Assembly (NCBI GenBank): GCA_902579465.1
Contig: CACHGV010000006.1
Location: 1 to 64,000, forward strand
DNA: 64,000 nucleotides
DNA from: an uncultured Pelagibacteraceae bacterium
Lineage (GTDB): Bacteria; Pseudomonadota; Alphaproteobacteria; Pelagibacterales; Pelagibacteraceae
Direction: 5' to 3'
The position numbers were made by a program, and so were the translations under genes. The notes beneath the pieces are model-generated. The model worked only from the letters and a program-made list of their open reading frames with translations. It made no database searches and was not told the DNA's origin. Below, in pieces: positions 1-8,944 of this stretch. Each line of letters opens with the position of its first letter. Position 1 is the stretch's first letter.

Positions 1-1440
1 AATTTTTTGTGATAAATTTGTTTTTTTTACTGAAAAATCTTTAATAGTAATAAAGAAAAGAAAAAAGCTTGCTATAAAAAGTGGGAGTGAAAGTAAATAG
101 GAAATTCCAACTCTTTTTAAAAAAATAAAAGAAACAATTATTGATAAAATGAAAAATAAAAGTTGCTGTAGATTAATTTTATTTATTTTATCTTTTATCC
201 AATTAAGATTTGGTCCAATTGCCATAAAAATTAAAAAAGGGATCATAAAAGGTACAATTAATTTGTGATAAAAAGGGGGACCAACTGAAATTTTATCATT
301 ATTTAATACCTCTAGAAATATTGGATAAACTGTACCAATTAAGACAACTGATAAAAAAAACATCATGAACAAGTTATTGACAAGAACTGCTGCTTCTTTA
401 CTAACTATATAAGTTTTTGAGAAATCGTTTTTGATTTTGTTTTGATAAAAAAAATAAATAAAAACAGATAAAGTAATTAATATAAATAAAAAACAAAGAA
501 TAAAAACTCCTCTTGATGGATCATTTGCAAAAGTATGAATTGAATTTAAAATACCAGATCTAACGAGAAATGTTCCACTCATACTTAATGAAAAAGTTGT
601 AATTGATAAAATTACTGCCCAAGACTGAAACATTTCTCTTTTTTCTAAAATTAAAACAGTATGAAATAAAGCTGTTAAACAAAACCATGGCATAAGGGAT
701 ACATTTTCAACTGGATCCCAAAACCAAAAACCTCCCCATCCTAACTCATAATAAGCCCAAATAGATCCTAATAAAATTCCAATAGATAAAAAAATCCATG
801 AAACTAGTACCCAAGTCTTTATATGCTTAGCCCAAGTTTTATTTATAGAACCTGATATTAAGGCTGCAAGAGAAGAAGAGAAAATAATAGATGCTCCAAC
901 ATATCCTAAGTATAATATTGGTGGGTGAATTGCTAGTGCAGGGTCTTGAAGTATTGGATTTAAACCGGTTCCCTCGTTTGGAATTGGAAATAAACTCATA
1001 AAGGGATTGGAAGTAAAAAGAATAAATAACAAAAATCCTAAAATTATTATTTCCTGAAAAAATAAAGTTAAAATTCTATATTTGTTTGAAAGATTTTTCG
1101 AAGTAATTGTAAAAATTAATAAAAAAATTGATAATACTAATAACCAAAGAAGTAAACTTCCCTCATGGTTTCCCCATGTTCCTGAAATTTTATAGAACAA
1201 GGGTTTAGAAGTATGAGAGTTATTATAGACTGTCTCATTACTAAAATCTGAAACTATAAAAGCTATTATAAGAGCAATGAAACTTATTATAATCATTAAT
1301 GATTGAATAGAAATTAGTGAAAAAATTCTTCCACTAACATTTATATTATTTCGATTTAATAATATTGGAGACTGAATGATTATCAAAATAGACGAGATTA
1401 ATGCAATATAAAGTGAATAATTTCCAATTTGATTTAGCAT
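1..1440 (-). CDS. ccmF: Cytochrome c maturation protein CcmF (C-terminus beyond window)
   Basis: CcmF is the inner-membrane subunit that, in system I cytochrome c maturation, passes heme from holo-CcmE to apocytochrome c with CcmH. The gene begins with ATG at 1438-1440 and runs off the left edge with no stop, so about 480 N-terminal residues are present. Readable landmarks in order are GTWGNHEGSLLLW, then AIHPPILYLGYVG, then the tryptophan-rich heme-handling motif GGFWFWDPVENVS near residue 240. Many hydrophobic helices are seen throughout. The start overlaps the ccmE stop by one base (TAATG), which indicates translational coupling in a ccmC-D-E-F operon. Family assignment is secure; only the end is missing. 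Confidence 0.95.
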   Translation of the reverse strand, partial: MLNQIGNYSLYIALISSILIIIQSPILLNRNNINVSGRIFSLISIQSLMIIISFIALIIAFIVSDFSNETVYNNSHTSKPLFYKISGTWGNHEGSLLLWLLVLSIFLLIFTITSKNLSNKYRILTLFFQEIIILGFLLFILFTSNPFMSLFPIPNEGTGLNPILQDPALAIHPPILYLGYVGASIIFSSSLAALISGSINKTWAKHIKTWVLVSWIFLSIGILLGSIWAYYELGWGGFWFWDPVENVSLMPWFCLTALFHTVLILEKREMFQSWAVILSITTFSLSMSGTFLVRSGILNSIHTFANDPSRGVFILCFLFILITLSVFIYFFYQNKIKNDFSKTYIVSKEAAVLVNNLFMMFFLSVVLIGTVYPIFLEVLNNDKISVGPPFYHKLIVPFMIPFLIFMAIGPNLNWIKDKINKINLQQLLFFILSIIVSFIFLKRVGISYLLSLPLFIASFFLFFITIKDFSVKKTNLSQKI

Positions 1441-1862
1441 TAATTACTCTCTTTTAATGCCTCTTCCACCTCGGGTGGCATATAATTTTCATCATGTTTT
1501 GCTAATATTTTAACTGCAGTTAAAAAATTACGATCTTTTAAAAAACCTTCAGCCACAACTCCTTTTCCTTCTTCAAATAAATTTGGAACGGAACCACTAT
1601 AATTAACGACTAATTCATTTTTAAAGTCAGTGATTACAAAGTTAACTTCTGACTGGTTAACATTAATTGATTTTTCTTTAACCATCCCGCCGACTCTTAT
1701 TTTTTTTGCTGTCAACTCTGTTAAGTTTTTTATTTCTGTAGGTGATTTAAAATAAACAACGTTTTCCTCAAGGGATTTAAAAACTAAAAAAACAATTAAG
1801 ATTGATGAAAAGAATATAGATAATATAAAGATGGCTCTTAATTTAACTTTTTTACCATACAT
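1440..1862 (-). CDS. ccmE: Cytochrome c maturation heme chaperone CcmE
   Basis: This is the periplasmic heme chaperone, which binds heme covalently and delivers it to CcmF. The 140-residue protein has one N-terminal membrane anchor (about residues 8-28) followed by a beta-barrel domain. The heme-attachment signature HDENYMPPE is present, with the covalent His at residue 123 and the axial Tyr at 127, the family's usual spacing. The acidic tail is short. It lies between ccmD and ccmF; the ATG is 11 bases from the ccmD stop. Nothing is missing for function. Confidence 0.96.
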   Translation of the reverse strand: MYGKKVKLRAIFILSIFFSSILIVFLVFKSLEENVVYFKSPTEIKNLTELTAKKIRVGGMVKEKSINVNQSEVNFVITDFKNELVVNYSGSVPNLFEEGKGVVAEGFLKDRNFLTAVKILAKHDENYMPPEVEEALKESN

Positions 1863-1873
1863 GAAAATAAAAA

Positions 1874-2107
1874 TTAAATTTTAGATGTAGATGAAGTAGC
1901 TAGTATTTCTTTATAAGTTTCTTGTTTTTTTGCTATTTCAATTTTATCAGTCTCTAAACTTTCAAAACGAGCCCTAAATTTCTTTTGCTCTTTAACTAAT
2001 TGAAGTTTAATTACTGAATACAAAATACAAAAACAAGAAAGTGTAAATGCAAAAGAAGACCATACATAGAGACCATATCCATTCATGTATAAAACTTCGT
2101 TAATCAT
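1874..2107 (-). CDS. ccmD: Heme exporter protein CcmD-like small membrane protein
   Basis: CcmD is a small single-helix protein that helps release holo-CcmE from the CcmABC transporter. The ORF is 77 residues with [16 protein letters not shown] (residues 8-23), matching the conserved N-terminus of CcmD, one membrane helix, and a Lys/Glu-rich cytoplasmic tail that is longer than usual. The start used here overlaps the ccmC stop as ATGA; the internal ATG at 2084-2086 would start exactly at the conserved MNGYGLY and is an equally good choice. Position between ccmC and ccmE supports the call, since CcmD is weakly conserved in sequence. Confidence 0.85.
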   Translation of the reverse strand: MINEVLYMNGYGLYVWSSFAFTLSCFCILYSVIKLQLVKEQKKFRARFESLETDKIEIAKKQETYKEILATSSTSKI

Positions 2108-2811
2108 AATCTATCTAATCCTTTATTTTTTATTTTTATCAGTTCTGTATTATATTTCATCAAAAATATCAAAAGCGAAAAAAGTGCAAATGCCGCAGTC
2201 ATTATACCTAAAGGTAACAACATGGATGTATGAATAGAAGTTTCAGTAAAAATATTTACTGAAGAAGGTTGGTGCAATGTTGACCACCATTCAACTGAAA
2301 ATTTGATTATTGGGACATTTATTAAACCTATTATTGCTATGTACGAACTAATCTTTATAGCTTTTTCGTCGTTTTCAGTTACCCTCCAACTTAGAAGAAA
2401 CATCAAATAGAAAAAAGCAAGCAATAACATTGATGTTATTCTTGCATCCCATGCCCACCAGGTTCCCCACGTAGGTTTACCCCAGATGGATCCTGTAACT
2501 AAAGCAATAACATTAAAGACAAAGCCAGATGGTGCTAAGCTTTTTGTTATTAAAGAAAGATTCTTATTTTTAAAAACTAAAATACCAAATGACAAAACAG
2601 CAATTAAAGAAAAAATTCCAAGAGAAATCCAAGCTGCTGGAACATGGACATACATAATTCTCACTGAGTCGCTTTGTTTATAGTCTTCAGGAGAAAGTAT
2701 TAATGCCTCAACAAGTCCAATTGTTATAATTACTAAAAAAATAATAAATACATACTTTTGTGTTTTATTTATTATTTTTAATAAATTATTTGGTTTTAAA
2801 TATTTAAACAT
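2104..2811 (-). CDS. ccmC: Heme exporter protein CcmC
   Basis: CcmC is the six-helix inner-membrane protein that presents heme to CcmE. The 235-residue product has the tryptophan-rich motif WGTWWAWDARITS at residues 115-127, flanked by candidate axial heme histidines at 56 (MYVHVPAAW) and 180 (LHQPSS), which is the family arrangement. Six hydrophobic segments are visible. It is the first ccm gene here. ccmA and ccmB are not next to it, so they must lie elsewhere or be absent. Upstream is a 182-base gap containing an inverted repeat. Confidence 0.96.
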   Translation of the reverse strand: MFKYLKPNNLLKIINKTQKYVFIIFLVIITIGLVEALILSPEDYKQSDSVRIMYVHVPAAWISLGIFSLIAVLSFGILVFKNKNLSLITKSLAPSGFVFNVIALVTGSIWGKPTWGTWWAWDARITSMLLLAFFYLMFLLSWRVTENDEKAIKISSYIAIIGLINVPIIKFSVEWWSTLHQPSSVNIFTETSIHTSMLLPLGIMTAAFALFSLLIFLMKYNTELIKIKNKGLDRL

Positions 2812-2867
2812 TTGCTGTTATCTATAACACAAATTTAAATTATGAAAATTTTTCTGGTGGGTTATTC

Positions 2868-2921
2868 TGACCAAGAACACAGAGGGAGATAAAATAAATG
2901 GGATTAAAGCATCCTTGGTCA
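2868..2921. other. Inverted repeat upstream of ccmC
   Basis: TGACCAAG at 2868-2875 is repeated in inverted orientation as CTTGGTCA at 2914-2921, giving an 8-bp stem closing a loop of 38 bases. It sits in the 182-base gap between hspQ and ccmC. No T-run follows on either strand, so it is not a normal terminator. It could be an operator, a leader structure of the ccm operon, or part of a small RNA. It could also be chance, and no function is claimed. Confidence 0.35.
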
Positions 2922-2993
2922 AAATATAATTTATTCTAGAAATAATCTATGACAAAGGTTTGCACGAAATGTGTTTAAATAATGTAAATTAGC

Positions 2994-3314
2994 TTAATTA
3001 GAAGGTTTAAAGTAACCAGAGCCTTTTTTTCCTGAAAAAATCTCGTTGATTAGAGGGTGTTTAATTGGTTCATCTGAATCATCTACTAATAGATTTTGCT
3101 CAGAAACGTATGCTTCGTAAGTGATTTCATCATTTTCAGCTAACAAATGATAGAATGGTTGGTCTTTTCTGGGTCTTACGTTTTTTGGTATAGATTGATA
3201 CCACTCCTCAGAATTATTAAATTCAAAATCAACATCATAAATTACACCTCTAAAGTCGAAGTGCCTATGTTTTACAACGTCTCCAATAGAAAATTTTCCT
3301 TTTTGAACAGTCAC
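2994..3314 (-). CDS. hspQ: Heat shock protein HspQ (YccV family)
   Basis: This 106-residue protein matches the HspQ/YccV (hemimethylated DNA-binding fold) family. FSIGDVVKHRHFDFRGVIYD at the N-terminus and QPFYHLLAENDE in the middle are the recognisable signatures. In enterobacteria HspQ is a Lon specificity factor and substrate, and it is also described as binding hemimethylated DNA; which role applies here is unknown. The gene stands alone, transcribed toward ccmC, with a divergent septation gene upstream. Confidence 0.9.
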   Translation of the reverse strand: MTVQKGKFSIGDVVKHRHFDFRGVIYDVDFEFNNSEEWYQSIPKNVRPRKDQPFYHLLAENDEITYEAYVSEQNLLVDDSDEPIKHPLINEIFSGKKGSGYFKPSN

Positions 3315-3391
3315 CTGATAAATATGGATATTATAAAATAAAAATCAATAAAAAAAATGTGAATGTTTTATTATTCTGCTATTATGTAGCA

Positions 3392-3943
3392 GTGAATAAA
3401 TCTGTTTTGAAATTTGTTACTGATTTAGGGCCTTTGGTAATATTTTTTTATTTTTATTATAACAATGATAAAAATTTAATTGTTGCAATACCTCCACTTA
3501 TAGTTGCAACAATAACAGCAGTTTTAATTATGTGGATTGTTGAAAAAACAATTCCAAAGGTACCATTAATAAGCGGAGTATTGATTACATTGTTTGGTGG
3601 TTTAACAATTTATTTTGATGATCCTATATTTATTTACATGAAGCCAACGATAATAAATATTTTGTTTGGTCTTGCATTAATGTTTGGCAAATACTTTACA
3701 AATGAACCAGTTTTGAAAAAATTGCTTGGAAAATCTATGCCCTTAAGTGATGAAGGATGGGAAATTTTAAATAAAAGATGGACGTACTTCTTTTTTGGAT
3801 TGGCGATTTTAAATGAAATAATATGGAGAACACAATCAGAAGAATTTTGGGTTAACTTTAAAGTTTGGGGAATGTTACCAATAACATTTGTTTTTACTGC
3901 TTTTCAAATAGGTTTAATAAACAAATACAAACTGAATGAATAG
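3392..3943 (+). CDS. yciB: Inner membrane septation protein A (YciB/IspZ family)
   Basis: This is a polytopic inner-membrane protein of the YciB/IspZ family, tied in other bacteria to cell-envelope integrity and septation. Hydrophobic helices fill the sequence. KFVTDLGPLVIFFYFYY at the N-terminus and GWEILNKRWTYFFFGLAILNE near the end are family landmarks. I chose the GTG at 3392 (183 residues) because homologs begin just before this conserved segment; an upstream GTG at 3359 in frame would add 11 residues. It overlaps the following DUF2794 gene by 8 bases. Role is known only from relatives. Confidence 0.87.
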   Translation: MNKSVLKFVTDLGPLVIFFYFYYNNDKNLIVAIPPLIVATITAVLIMWIVEKTIPKVPLISGVLITLFGGLTIYFDDPIFIYMKPTIINILFGLALMFGKYFTNEPVLKKLLGKSMPLSDEGWEILNKRWTYFFFGLAILNEIIWRTQSEEFWVNFKVWGMLPITFVFTAFQIGLINKYKLNE

Positions 3944-4274
3944 AAATTTAAAATTAGTAGTTAATAATACGAATAAAGAAGAAAATAAAAAACTTTTTTT
4001 TGAGAGAACTGAATTAAAAATTATATTAAATCTTTATGCAAAAATGGTTTCCTCGGGCAATTGGAAAGACTATGGTCTTACTATTTCGGGAAAGCAAGTA
4101 AGTTTTAGTGTTTTTAAAAATGCTGCTGAAAAAGCTGTATATAAAATTTGTAAAAATTTTAAGCCTTCAAACAAAAATCTTAAATATTTAATTACAGATA
4201 CTAATGGTAAGATACTAAAAAATTCATATGATCTTAAGATGCTCTTGAGTAAAGTTGATTGGAAAAAAATTTAG
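3936..4274 (+). CDS. DUF2794 domain protein
   Basis: This 112-residue soluble protein resembles DUF2794, a small alphaproteobacterial family of unknown function. The core reads ERTELKIILNLYAKMVSSG, then NWKDYGLTI and VSFSVFKNAAE, as in that family. There is no signal peptide, membrane helix or known catalytic motif. The start overlaps the end of yciB by 8 bases, so the two are probably co-translated. It is followed tail-to-tail by the BAX-inhibitor-like gene only 3 bases away. Confidence 0.75.
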   Translation: MNRNLKLVVNNTNKEENKKLFFERTELKIILNLYAKMVSSGNWKDYGLTISGKQVSFSVFKNAAEKAVYKICKNFKPSNKNLKYLITDTNGKILKNSYDLKMLLSKVDWKKI

Positions 4275-4277
4275 GTG

Positions 4278-5036
4278 TTATCTTCTTTGACCAAATAATC
4301 TTAAAAGCATTATAAATAAATTTATAAAATCTAAATATAAAGTTAATGCTCCCATAACAGCTTTTTTACCCATTAACTCACCACTGTCAGAGGCAGCATA
4401 CATGTTTTTAATTTTTTGTGTATCGTATGCAGTTAAGCCAACAAATACTAAAACACCGATTATTGATATTGCAAAATACATCATTGATGATTTTAAGAAT
4501 ATATTTACTACTGATGCAATTATAATTCCTATTAAACCCATCATTAAAAAAGATCCCATCTTAGTTAAATCTCTTTTTGTTGTGTAACCATAGATACTCA
4601 TTGCACCAAATGTTGCTGATGAAATAAAGAATACTCTTGTTACACTTAAACCTGTGTAAACAAGTAATATTGATGAAAGAGATAATCCCATTAATGCAGC
4701 AAATAACCAGAAAGTGGTCTGAGCTCTTGAAGCACTCATTTTATTAATTCCAAAACTCATGTAAAACACAATTCCTAATGGAGCTAACATTACAATCCAT
4801 TTTAAACCTGATAAATAAATCGCATTCCCAAATTCTGTTAATCCAACAATTGCTCCGTTTGGATCTGTTACAACAGACATTTTAAATGATAAAAGTGCAA
4901 TTATTCCAGTAAGCAAGACACCAGTTGCCATATAGTTATAGACTTTAAGCATGTAGGCTCTTAAGCCTTCATCCATTACAACAGTTTGCTTGGCTGTTGT
5001 TGCTTTATTTAAAATATTATCTTTATTGAATTCCAT
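4278..5036 (-). CDS. BAX inhibitor-1 / YccA-like multipass membrane protein
   Basis: The 252-residue product has a short soluble N-terminus (about 25 residues) and seven hydrophobic helices, typical of Bax inhibitor-1/UPF0005 proteins. LTAYDTQKIKNMYAA near residue 205 carries the conserved Asp of the family. In bacteria these proteins are linked to calcium/proton leak (BsYetJ) or to FtsH modulation (YccA). Which applies here is not decided by sequence. It is a single-gene unit divergent from the aldo-keto reductase. Confidence 0.9.
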   Translation of the reverse strand: MEFNKDNILNKATTAKQTVVMDEGLRAYMLKVYNYMATGVLLTGIIALLSFKMSVVTDPNGAIVGLTEFGNAIYLSGLKWIVMLAPLGIVFYMSFGINKMSASRAQTTFWLFAALMGLSLSSILLVYTGLSVTRVFFISSATFGAMSIYGYTTKRDLTKMGSFLMMGLIGIIIASVVNIFLKSSMMYFAISIIGVLVFVGLTAYDTQKIKNMYAASDSGELMGKKAVMGALTLYLDFINLFIMLLRLFGQRR

Positions 5037-5107
5037 ATTATTTATATAAGATTTTTTTTTAAGATTTTCAAGTCGTCAAAATAAATGTAACAAATACTAC
5101 GTAAATT

Positions 5108-6142
5108 ATGAATTATAAAAAACTAGGAAATACAGACCTAAATGTGAGCACAATCTGTCTTGGAACAATGACTTGGGGTGAACAAAATACCCAAAATGAG
5201 GCATTTGCTCAAATGGATTACTCTTTAGATAATGGAGTAAATTTTTGGGATACAGCTGAACTTTATGCAGTTCCACCAAGAGCTGAAACTTATGGTCATA
5301 CAGAGACTATAATTGGAAATTGGTTTGAAAAAACAAAAAAAAGAAAAGAAGTTATACTGGCATCCAAAGTGGGAGGCCCTAGTAGAAAATATATGAGAAA
5401 TGGAGAAAATAGTTTTACTGGTAAAAACTTAGAGAACGCTCTTCATGGAAGTCTAAAGAGATTAAAAACTGATTATATTGATCTTTATCAATTACATTGG
5501 CCTGAAAGAAACGTAAATAACTTTGGAAGATTGGGGTATGAACACAAAGAAAATGACTGGAATAAATTTGAAGATATTTTGGAAAATTTAAAAAAATTTA
5601 TTCAGGAAGGCAAAATTAGGTATGTCGGTTTGTCAAATGAAACCCCATGGGGAGTTATGAATTATCTTCAACTTGCTAAAGATAAAGATCTACCAAGAAT
5701 GATGTCCATTCAAAATCCGTACAGTTTACTAAATCGGTCTTATGAAGTTGGTTTAGCAGAAGTATCTATCAGAGAAAATATAGGGTGTTTATCATATTCA
5801 CCTTTAGCTAGTGGTTATTTAACAGGCAAATATAGAAATAAACAATTTCCAAAAGGATCAAGAATGGAAAGAGATTTTGATTTTTGGACAAGGTATAGAA
5901 AACCAAATATGGAAGAGGCTGTTGAAGATTATTACAAAATTAGTCAAAAATTTGATCTTGATATGAGTCAAATGTCTATAAAATTCTGTGAAGTACAAGA
6001 TTTTATGACTAGTGTAATTATTGGAGCAACAACTATGGAGCAGTTGAAAACTAACGTAGAAAGTGTAAAAGTGAATCTTGATAGTGAAGTAATTAAAGAA
6101 ATAAATAATGTGCAAAAAAAATATCCTAATCCATGTCCATAA
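5108..6142 (+). CDS. Aldo-keto reductase, Tas-like
   Basis: This is a cytosolic NADPH-dependent aldo-keto reductase of 344 residues with a TIM-barrel fold. The catalytic tetrad is intact: Asp48 and Tyr53 (DTAELYAVP), Lys87 (ASKVGGP) and His130 (YQLHWPERN). The early part closely follows E. coli Tas (LGTMTWGEQNT, YAVPPRAETYGHTE, IGNWF), so it belongs to that subfamily. The physiological substrate is unknown. Its last codons overlap the start of the IalB-like gene by 10 bases. Confidence 0.92.
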   Translation: MNYKKLGNTDLNVSTICLGTMTWGEQNTQNEAFAQMDYSLDNGVNFWDTAELYAVPPRAETYGHTETIIGNWFEKTKKRKEVILASKVGGPSRKYMRNGENSFTGKNLENALHGSLKRLKTDYIDLYQLHWPERNVNNFGRLGYEHKENDWNKFEDILENLKKFIQEGKIRYVGLSNETPWGVMNYLQLAKDKDLPRMMSIQNPYSLLNRSYEVGLAEVSIRENIGCLSYSPLASGYLTGKYRNKQFPKGSRMERDFDFWTRYRKPNMEEAVEDYYKISQKFDLDMSQMSIKFCEVQDFMTSVIIGATTMEQLKTNVESVKVNLDSEVIKEINNVQKKYPNPCP

Positions 6143-6645
6143 TTAAAAAATTATTTTTAAAAACACTTATATTGACAGTATTTCTAATGACATCTGTCCA
6201 GTCAGAAGACTTGACAAAGTTAGGAACTTTTAAAGATTGGAATGCTGTTGCAGTTTTTAATGAAACTGGAAAAATCTGTTTTGCTTATTCGGTTCCAGTT
6301 AGACAATCACCTAAAGCGAGTAATAGAGAAGCTAGACTATTTGTTTCATTTAGACCTGAAGACAAAATTTCAGATGAAGTGAGCATAACATCTGGTTACG
6401 ATTTTAATCCACAAAACACAATTTTAGCTACCTCAGGTAAATCTAAATTTGAATTTGATTTACCACAAAATAAATTTGCTTGGATTTCTAGTGGAAAAAC
6501 AGAACAAAAAATAATTAAAAGAATGAAAAAAGCATCTAGGCTGATGATAACAGCTTATAAACAAAGTGGTACTCAAACTACTGATGACTATTCTTTAATG
6601 GGATTTACAAAAGCTTATAACGCTGCAAAAAAAAGCTGCACTTAA
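6133..6645 (+). CDS. Invasion-associated locus B (IalB) family exported protein
   Basis: This 170-residue protein begins with a signal peptide (about residues 1-24, ending near SVQSED). Its mature domain has the pattern of alphaproteobacterial IalB-family proteins: LGTFKDWNAVAV, a Cys in GKICFAYS, and a terminal Cys. The two Cys residues probably form a disulfide in the periplasm. The family name comes from Bartonella; in free-living marine bacteria it need not relate to host invasion and its function is unknown. It is tightly packed between the aldo-keto reductase and argG. Confidence 0.82.
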   Translation: MSIIKKLFLKTLILTVFLMTSVQSEDLTKLGTFKDWNAVAVFNETGKICFAYSVPVRQSPKASNREARLFVSFRPEDKISDEVSITSGYDFNPQNTILATSGKSKFEFDLPQNKFAWISSGKTEQKIIKRMKKASRLMITAYKQSGTQTTDDYSLMGFTKAYNAAKKSCT

Positions 6646-7830
6646 ATGAAAAAACAAAAGAAGATTGTGCTCGCCTATTCAGGTGGTTTGGATACGTCTA
6701 TAATTCTTAAATGGCTTCAGGAAAATTATGATGCAGAAGTAATAGCCTACACAGCTGATGTTGGGCAAGAGATAGATAAAAAAAAAATTATTAAGAATGC
6801 AAAAAAATTAGGTGTAAAAAAAATTATCATCCAAGATCTAAAAAATATTTTTGTTAAAGATTATGTCTACCCAATGATAAGAGGTCATGCTCTTTATGAG
6901 GGTGTTTATTTGTTGGGTACATCAATTGCAAGACCACTTATTGCAAAAGACCAAATTAGAGTTGCAAAAAAATTTAAAGCTTATGCTGTCTCACATGGTT
7001 CAACAGGAAAAGGAAATGATCAAGTGAGATTTGAACTTGGATATCATTACTTTGGTCCTAAAATAAAAGTAATTGCTCCTTGGAGAATTTGGAAATTAAA
7101 ATCAAGAACTGATCTAATTAATTATGCAAAAAAACACGGAATACCAATTCCAAAAGACAAAAAAGGTGCACCACCTTTCTCAGTTGATGATAATTTATTT
7201 CATACCTCGACAGAGGGAAAAGTTTTAGAAAATCCTAAAAATTCAGCACCCGAATTTATTTTTCAAAGAACAACTTCCCCTGAAAAAGCTCCAAATAAAC
7301 CAAGCTTTATTACTATTAATTACAAAAATGGTGACCCTGTTGGTTTAAATGGAAAAAAATTATCTCCAGCGAAAGTTTTGGATAAACTTAATCAATTAGC
7401 AGGCAAAAATGGAATAGGGAGAGTAGATTTAGTTGAAAATAGATTTATTGGAATAAAATCAAGAGGAGTTTACGAAACTCCAGGAGGAACATTATTACTT
7501 GTTGCTCACAGAGCAATTGAGTCTGTAACTCTAGATAAAAATACAATGCATAAAAAAGATCAAATTATGCCTAGATATGCAGAACTTGTTTATAATGGTT
7601 ATTGGTATTCCAAGGAAAGATTTAAATTACAAAAAATAGTCGATCTAAAAAGAAATAAAGTAAATGGATTAGTTAAACTTAAACTTTATAAAGGTAATAT
7701 TACAATTCAATCGAGACAAACTTCAAGTAATGCTTACTCAATGAAAAAGGTCTCTTTCGAGGAAAATAAAACTTTCAATAAATCAAATGTAGAGAGATTT
7801 ATTAACTTTCACAAAAAAAAGTTGAGATAA
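6646..7830 (+). CDS. argG: Argininosuccinate synthase
   Basis: ArgG joins citrulline and aspartate using ATP, the penultimate step of arginine synthesis. It has 394 residues, near the usual ~400. The N-terminal PP-loop AYSGGLDTS (residues 10-18) binds ATP, and SHGSTGKGNDQVRFE is the citrulline/aspartate-binding signature. Its ATG follows directly on the stop of the upstream IalB-like gene with no gap. argH is not seen in the window. Confidence 0.97.
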   Translation: MKKQKKIVLAYSGGLDTSIILKWLQENYDAEVIAYTADVGQEIDKKKIIKNAKKLGVKKIIIQDLKNIFVKDYVYPMIRGHALYEGVYLLGTSIARPLIAKDQIRVAKKFKAYAVSHGSTGKGNDQVRFELGYHYFGPKIKVIAPWRIWKLKSRTDLINYAKKHGIPIPKDKKGAPPFSVDDNLFHTSTEGKVLENPKNSAPEFIFQRTTSPEKAPNKPSFITINYKNGDPVGLNGKKLSPAKVLDKLNQLAGKNGIGRVDLVENRFIGIKSRGVYETPGGTLLLVAHRAIESVTLDKNTMHKKDQIMPRYAELVYNGYWYSKERFKLQKIVDLKRNKVNGLVKLKLYKGNITIQSRQTSSNAYSMKKVSFEENKTFNKSNVERFINFHKKKLR

Positions 7831-7831
7831 A

Positions 7832-7966
7832 ATGAAGAAAAAAAAACAACCTACATTAGCATCAATGACAGCCTTGTATAAAAAACGTGGTATTAAAAGA
7901 CCAAAAGCATCTGCGAAATTATACATGCAAGGGTTTAGGGACTCAAAAAGATTAAAGACTAAATAA
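7832..7966 (+). CDS. Small basic protein, 44 residues, unassigned
   Basis: An ATG at 7832, one base after the argG stop, opens a 44-codon frame ending in TAA. The product is very Lys/Arg-rich (begins MKKKKQPTLASMTALYKKRG, ends RLKTK) with no hydrophobic segment. Immediate spacing to argG suggests co-translation. A short basic protein could bind nucleic acid or the ribosome, but that is a guess from composition. In A/T-rich DNA a 44-codon ORF may arise by chance, so existence itself is moderately supported. Confidence 0.55.
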   Translation: MKKKKQPTLASMTALYKKRGIKRPKASAKLYMQGFRDSKRLKTK

Positions 7967-8019
7967 TTAATATCATTAGTTTAACTTGAAATATTGAATT
8001 TATTTATTAAATAATTCTA

Positions 8020-8826
8020 ATGAATATTAATTCTAAGGCTCAACAAGAGTTTGATGTAAAAAGAAGTGCATTTGTAAAATATATAAAAGATAAAAAAATT
8101 AGTTTTTCAGAAAAAATTTTTGAGACAAAATATAGAAGTTTTTTAAGACTTAAAGATGGAGAGCCTGTTCAAAAAGATACTTACATTGGTATAATAAAAG
8201 AGATTGAAAAGAGTTCAAAAAAAATTGGTTCTAAAGTTTCAAGTGAGATAATCAACAAATTTAAGTTAAAAGAGAAACAAGATAAAAGTGAAATAATAAC
8301 TTTTCCATTTCAAAAAACTTCAGATTTTACAAATTATATTTATCATCAGTGGGAACAAGACCAAGAAGAAGATTTATACAATTACAAAAAAAGATTTTTA
8401 GAATATTTAAGGAAGATAAAATTTAGTAAAAATAAATTTATTAATGTTAATATGGACACATCCTTGATTAGTAAATGTGAAGAAAGTATTCAAAAAAATA
8501 ATGAAATAAGAAAAAAATTAGAGAACTTATTAGATATAGTAACAATAAGCTTTAGGTACAATCATCAAGGTTTTACCCTTAAAGAAAGAACATTTTTAGA
8601 GACCGATACAAAACCAATACTAGACTACCTTTTTAAAGAAAATTTGAAAATTTCAATTGGTTCAAAATCTATACCACAACCAATAAAACTAAAAGATAAT
8701 GAAATATTTTTACACATGAGATTTATTTGGTTAATTAAATTTGGTGATCCTCCTAAAGTAGAACTGAATAACGTTTTAAAAGAAGAAGATATTTTTAAAG
8801 ACTTTCAAAATACCTATTTGTCATAA
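8020..8826 (+). CDS. Hypothetical protein, 268 residues
   Basis: I do not recognise this protein. It is soluble, highly charged and Lys-rich, with no signal peptide or membrane segment and mostly helix-forming sequence. A Trp/Glu/Asp patch (YHQWEQDQEEDLYNYKKRFL, about residues 108-127) stands out. The frame is long and clean, so it is very likely a real gene. It opens the accessory block and is separated from the next gene by 118 bases. Composition is like the host genome. Confidence 0.6.
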   Translation: MNINSKAQQEFDVKRSAFVKYIKDKKISFSEKIFETKYRSFLRLKDGEPVQKDTYIGIIKEIEKSSKKIGSKVSSEIINKFKLKEKQDKSEIITFPFQKTSDFTNYIYHQWEQDQEEDLYNYKKRFLEYLRKIKFSKNKFINVNMDTSLISKCEESIQKNNEIRKKLENLLDIVTISFRYNHQGFTLKERTFLETDTKPILDYLFKENLKISIGSKSIPQPIKLKDNEIFLHMRFIWLIKFGDPPKVELNNVLKEEDIFKDFQNTYLS

Positions 8827-8933
8827 TAATTCGTTTTTTGTCATTTATACTCTTGTAGTGTCCGTGACTGTCAATAGTGGTGATGCTACTTCCTTAACAT
8901 CTTGAACATAAAGTTCAGATGTCATTTCAAAAA

Positions 8934-8941
8934 AAGGAGGT
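8934..8941 (+). promoter_or_regulatory. Strong Shine-Dalgarno site
   Basis: AAGGAGGT is a perfect match to the anti-Shine-Dalgarno core of 16S rRNA, four bases before the ATG at 8945. Most genes in this window have weak or no such motif, so this site fixes the start and marks the gene as atypical. Confidence 0.8.
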
Positions 8942-8944
8942 TAA

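Noticed and set aside
2812-2993. Possible 6S RNA or riboswitch in the ccmC upstream gap
   Set aside because: Only one inverted repeat is visible and no conserved RNA core can be identified by eye.
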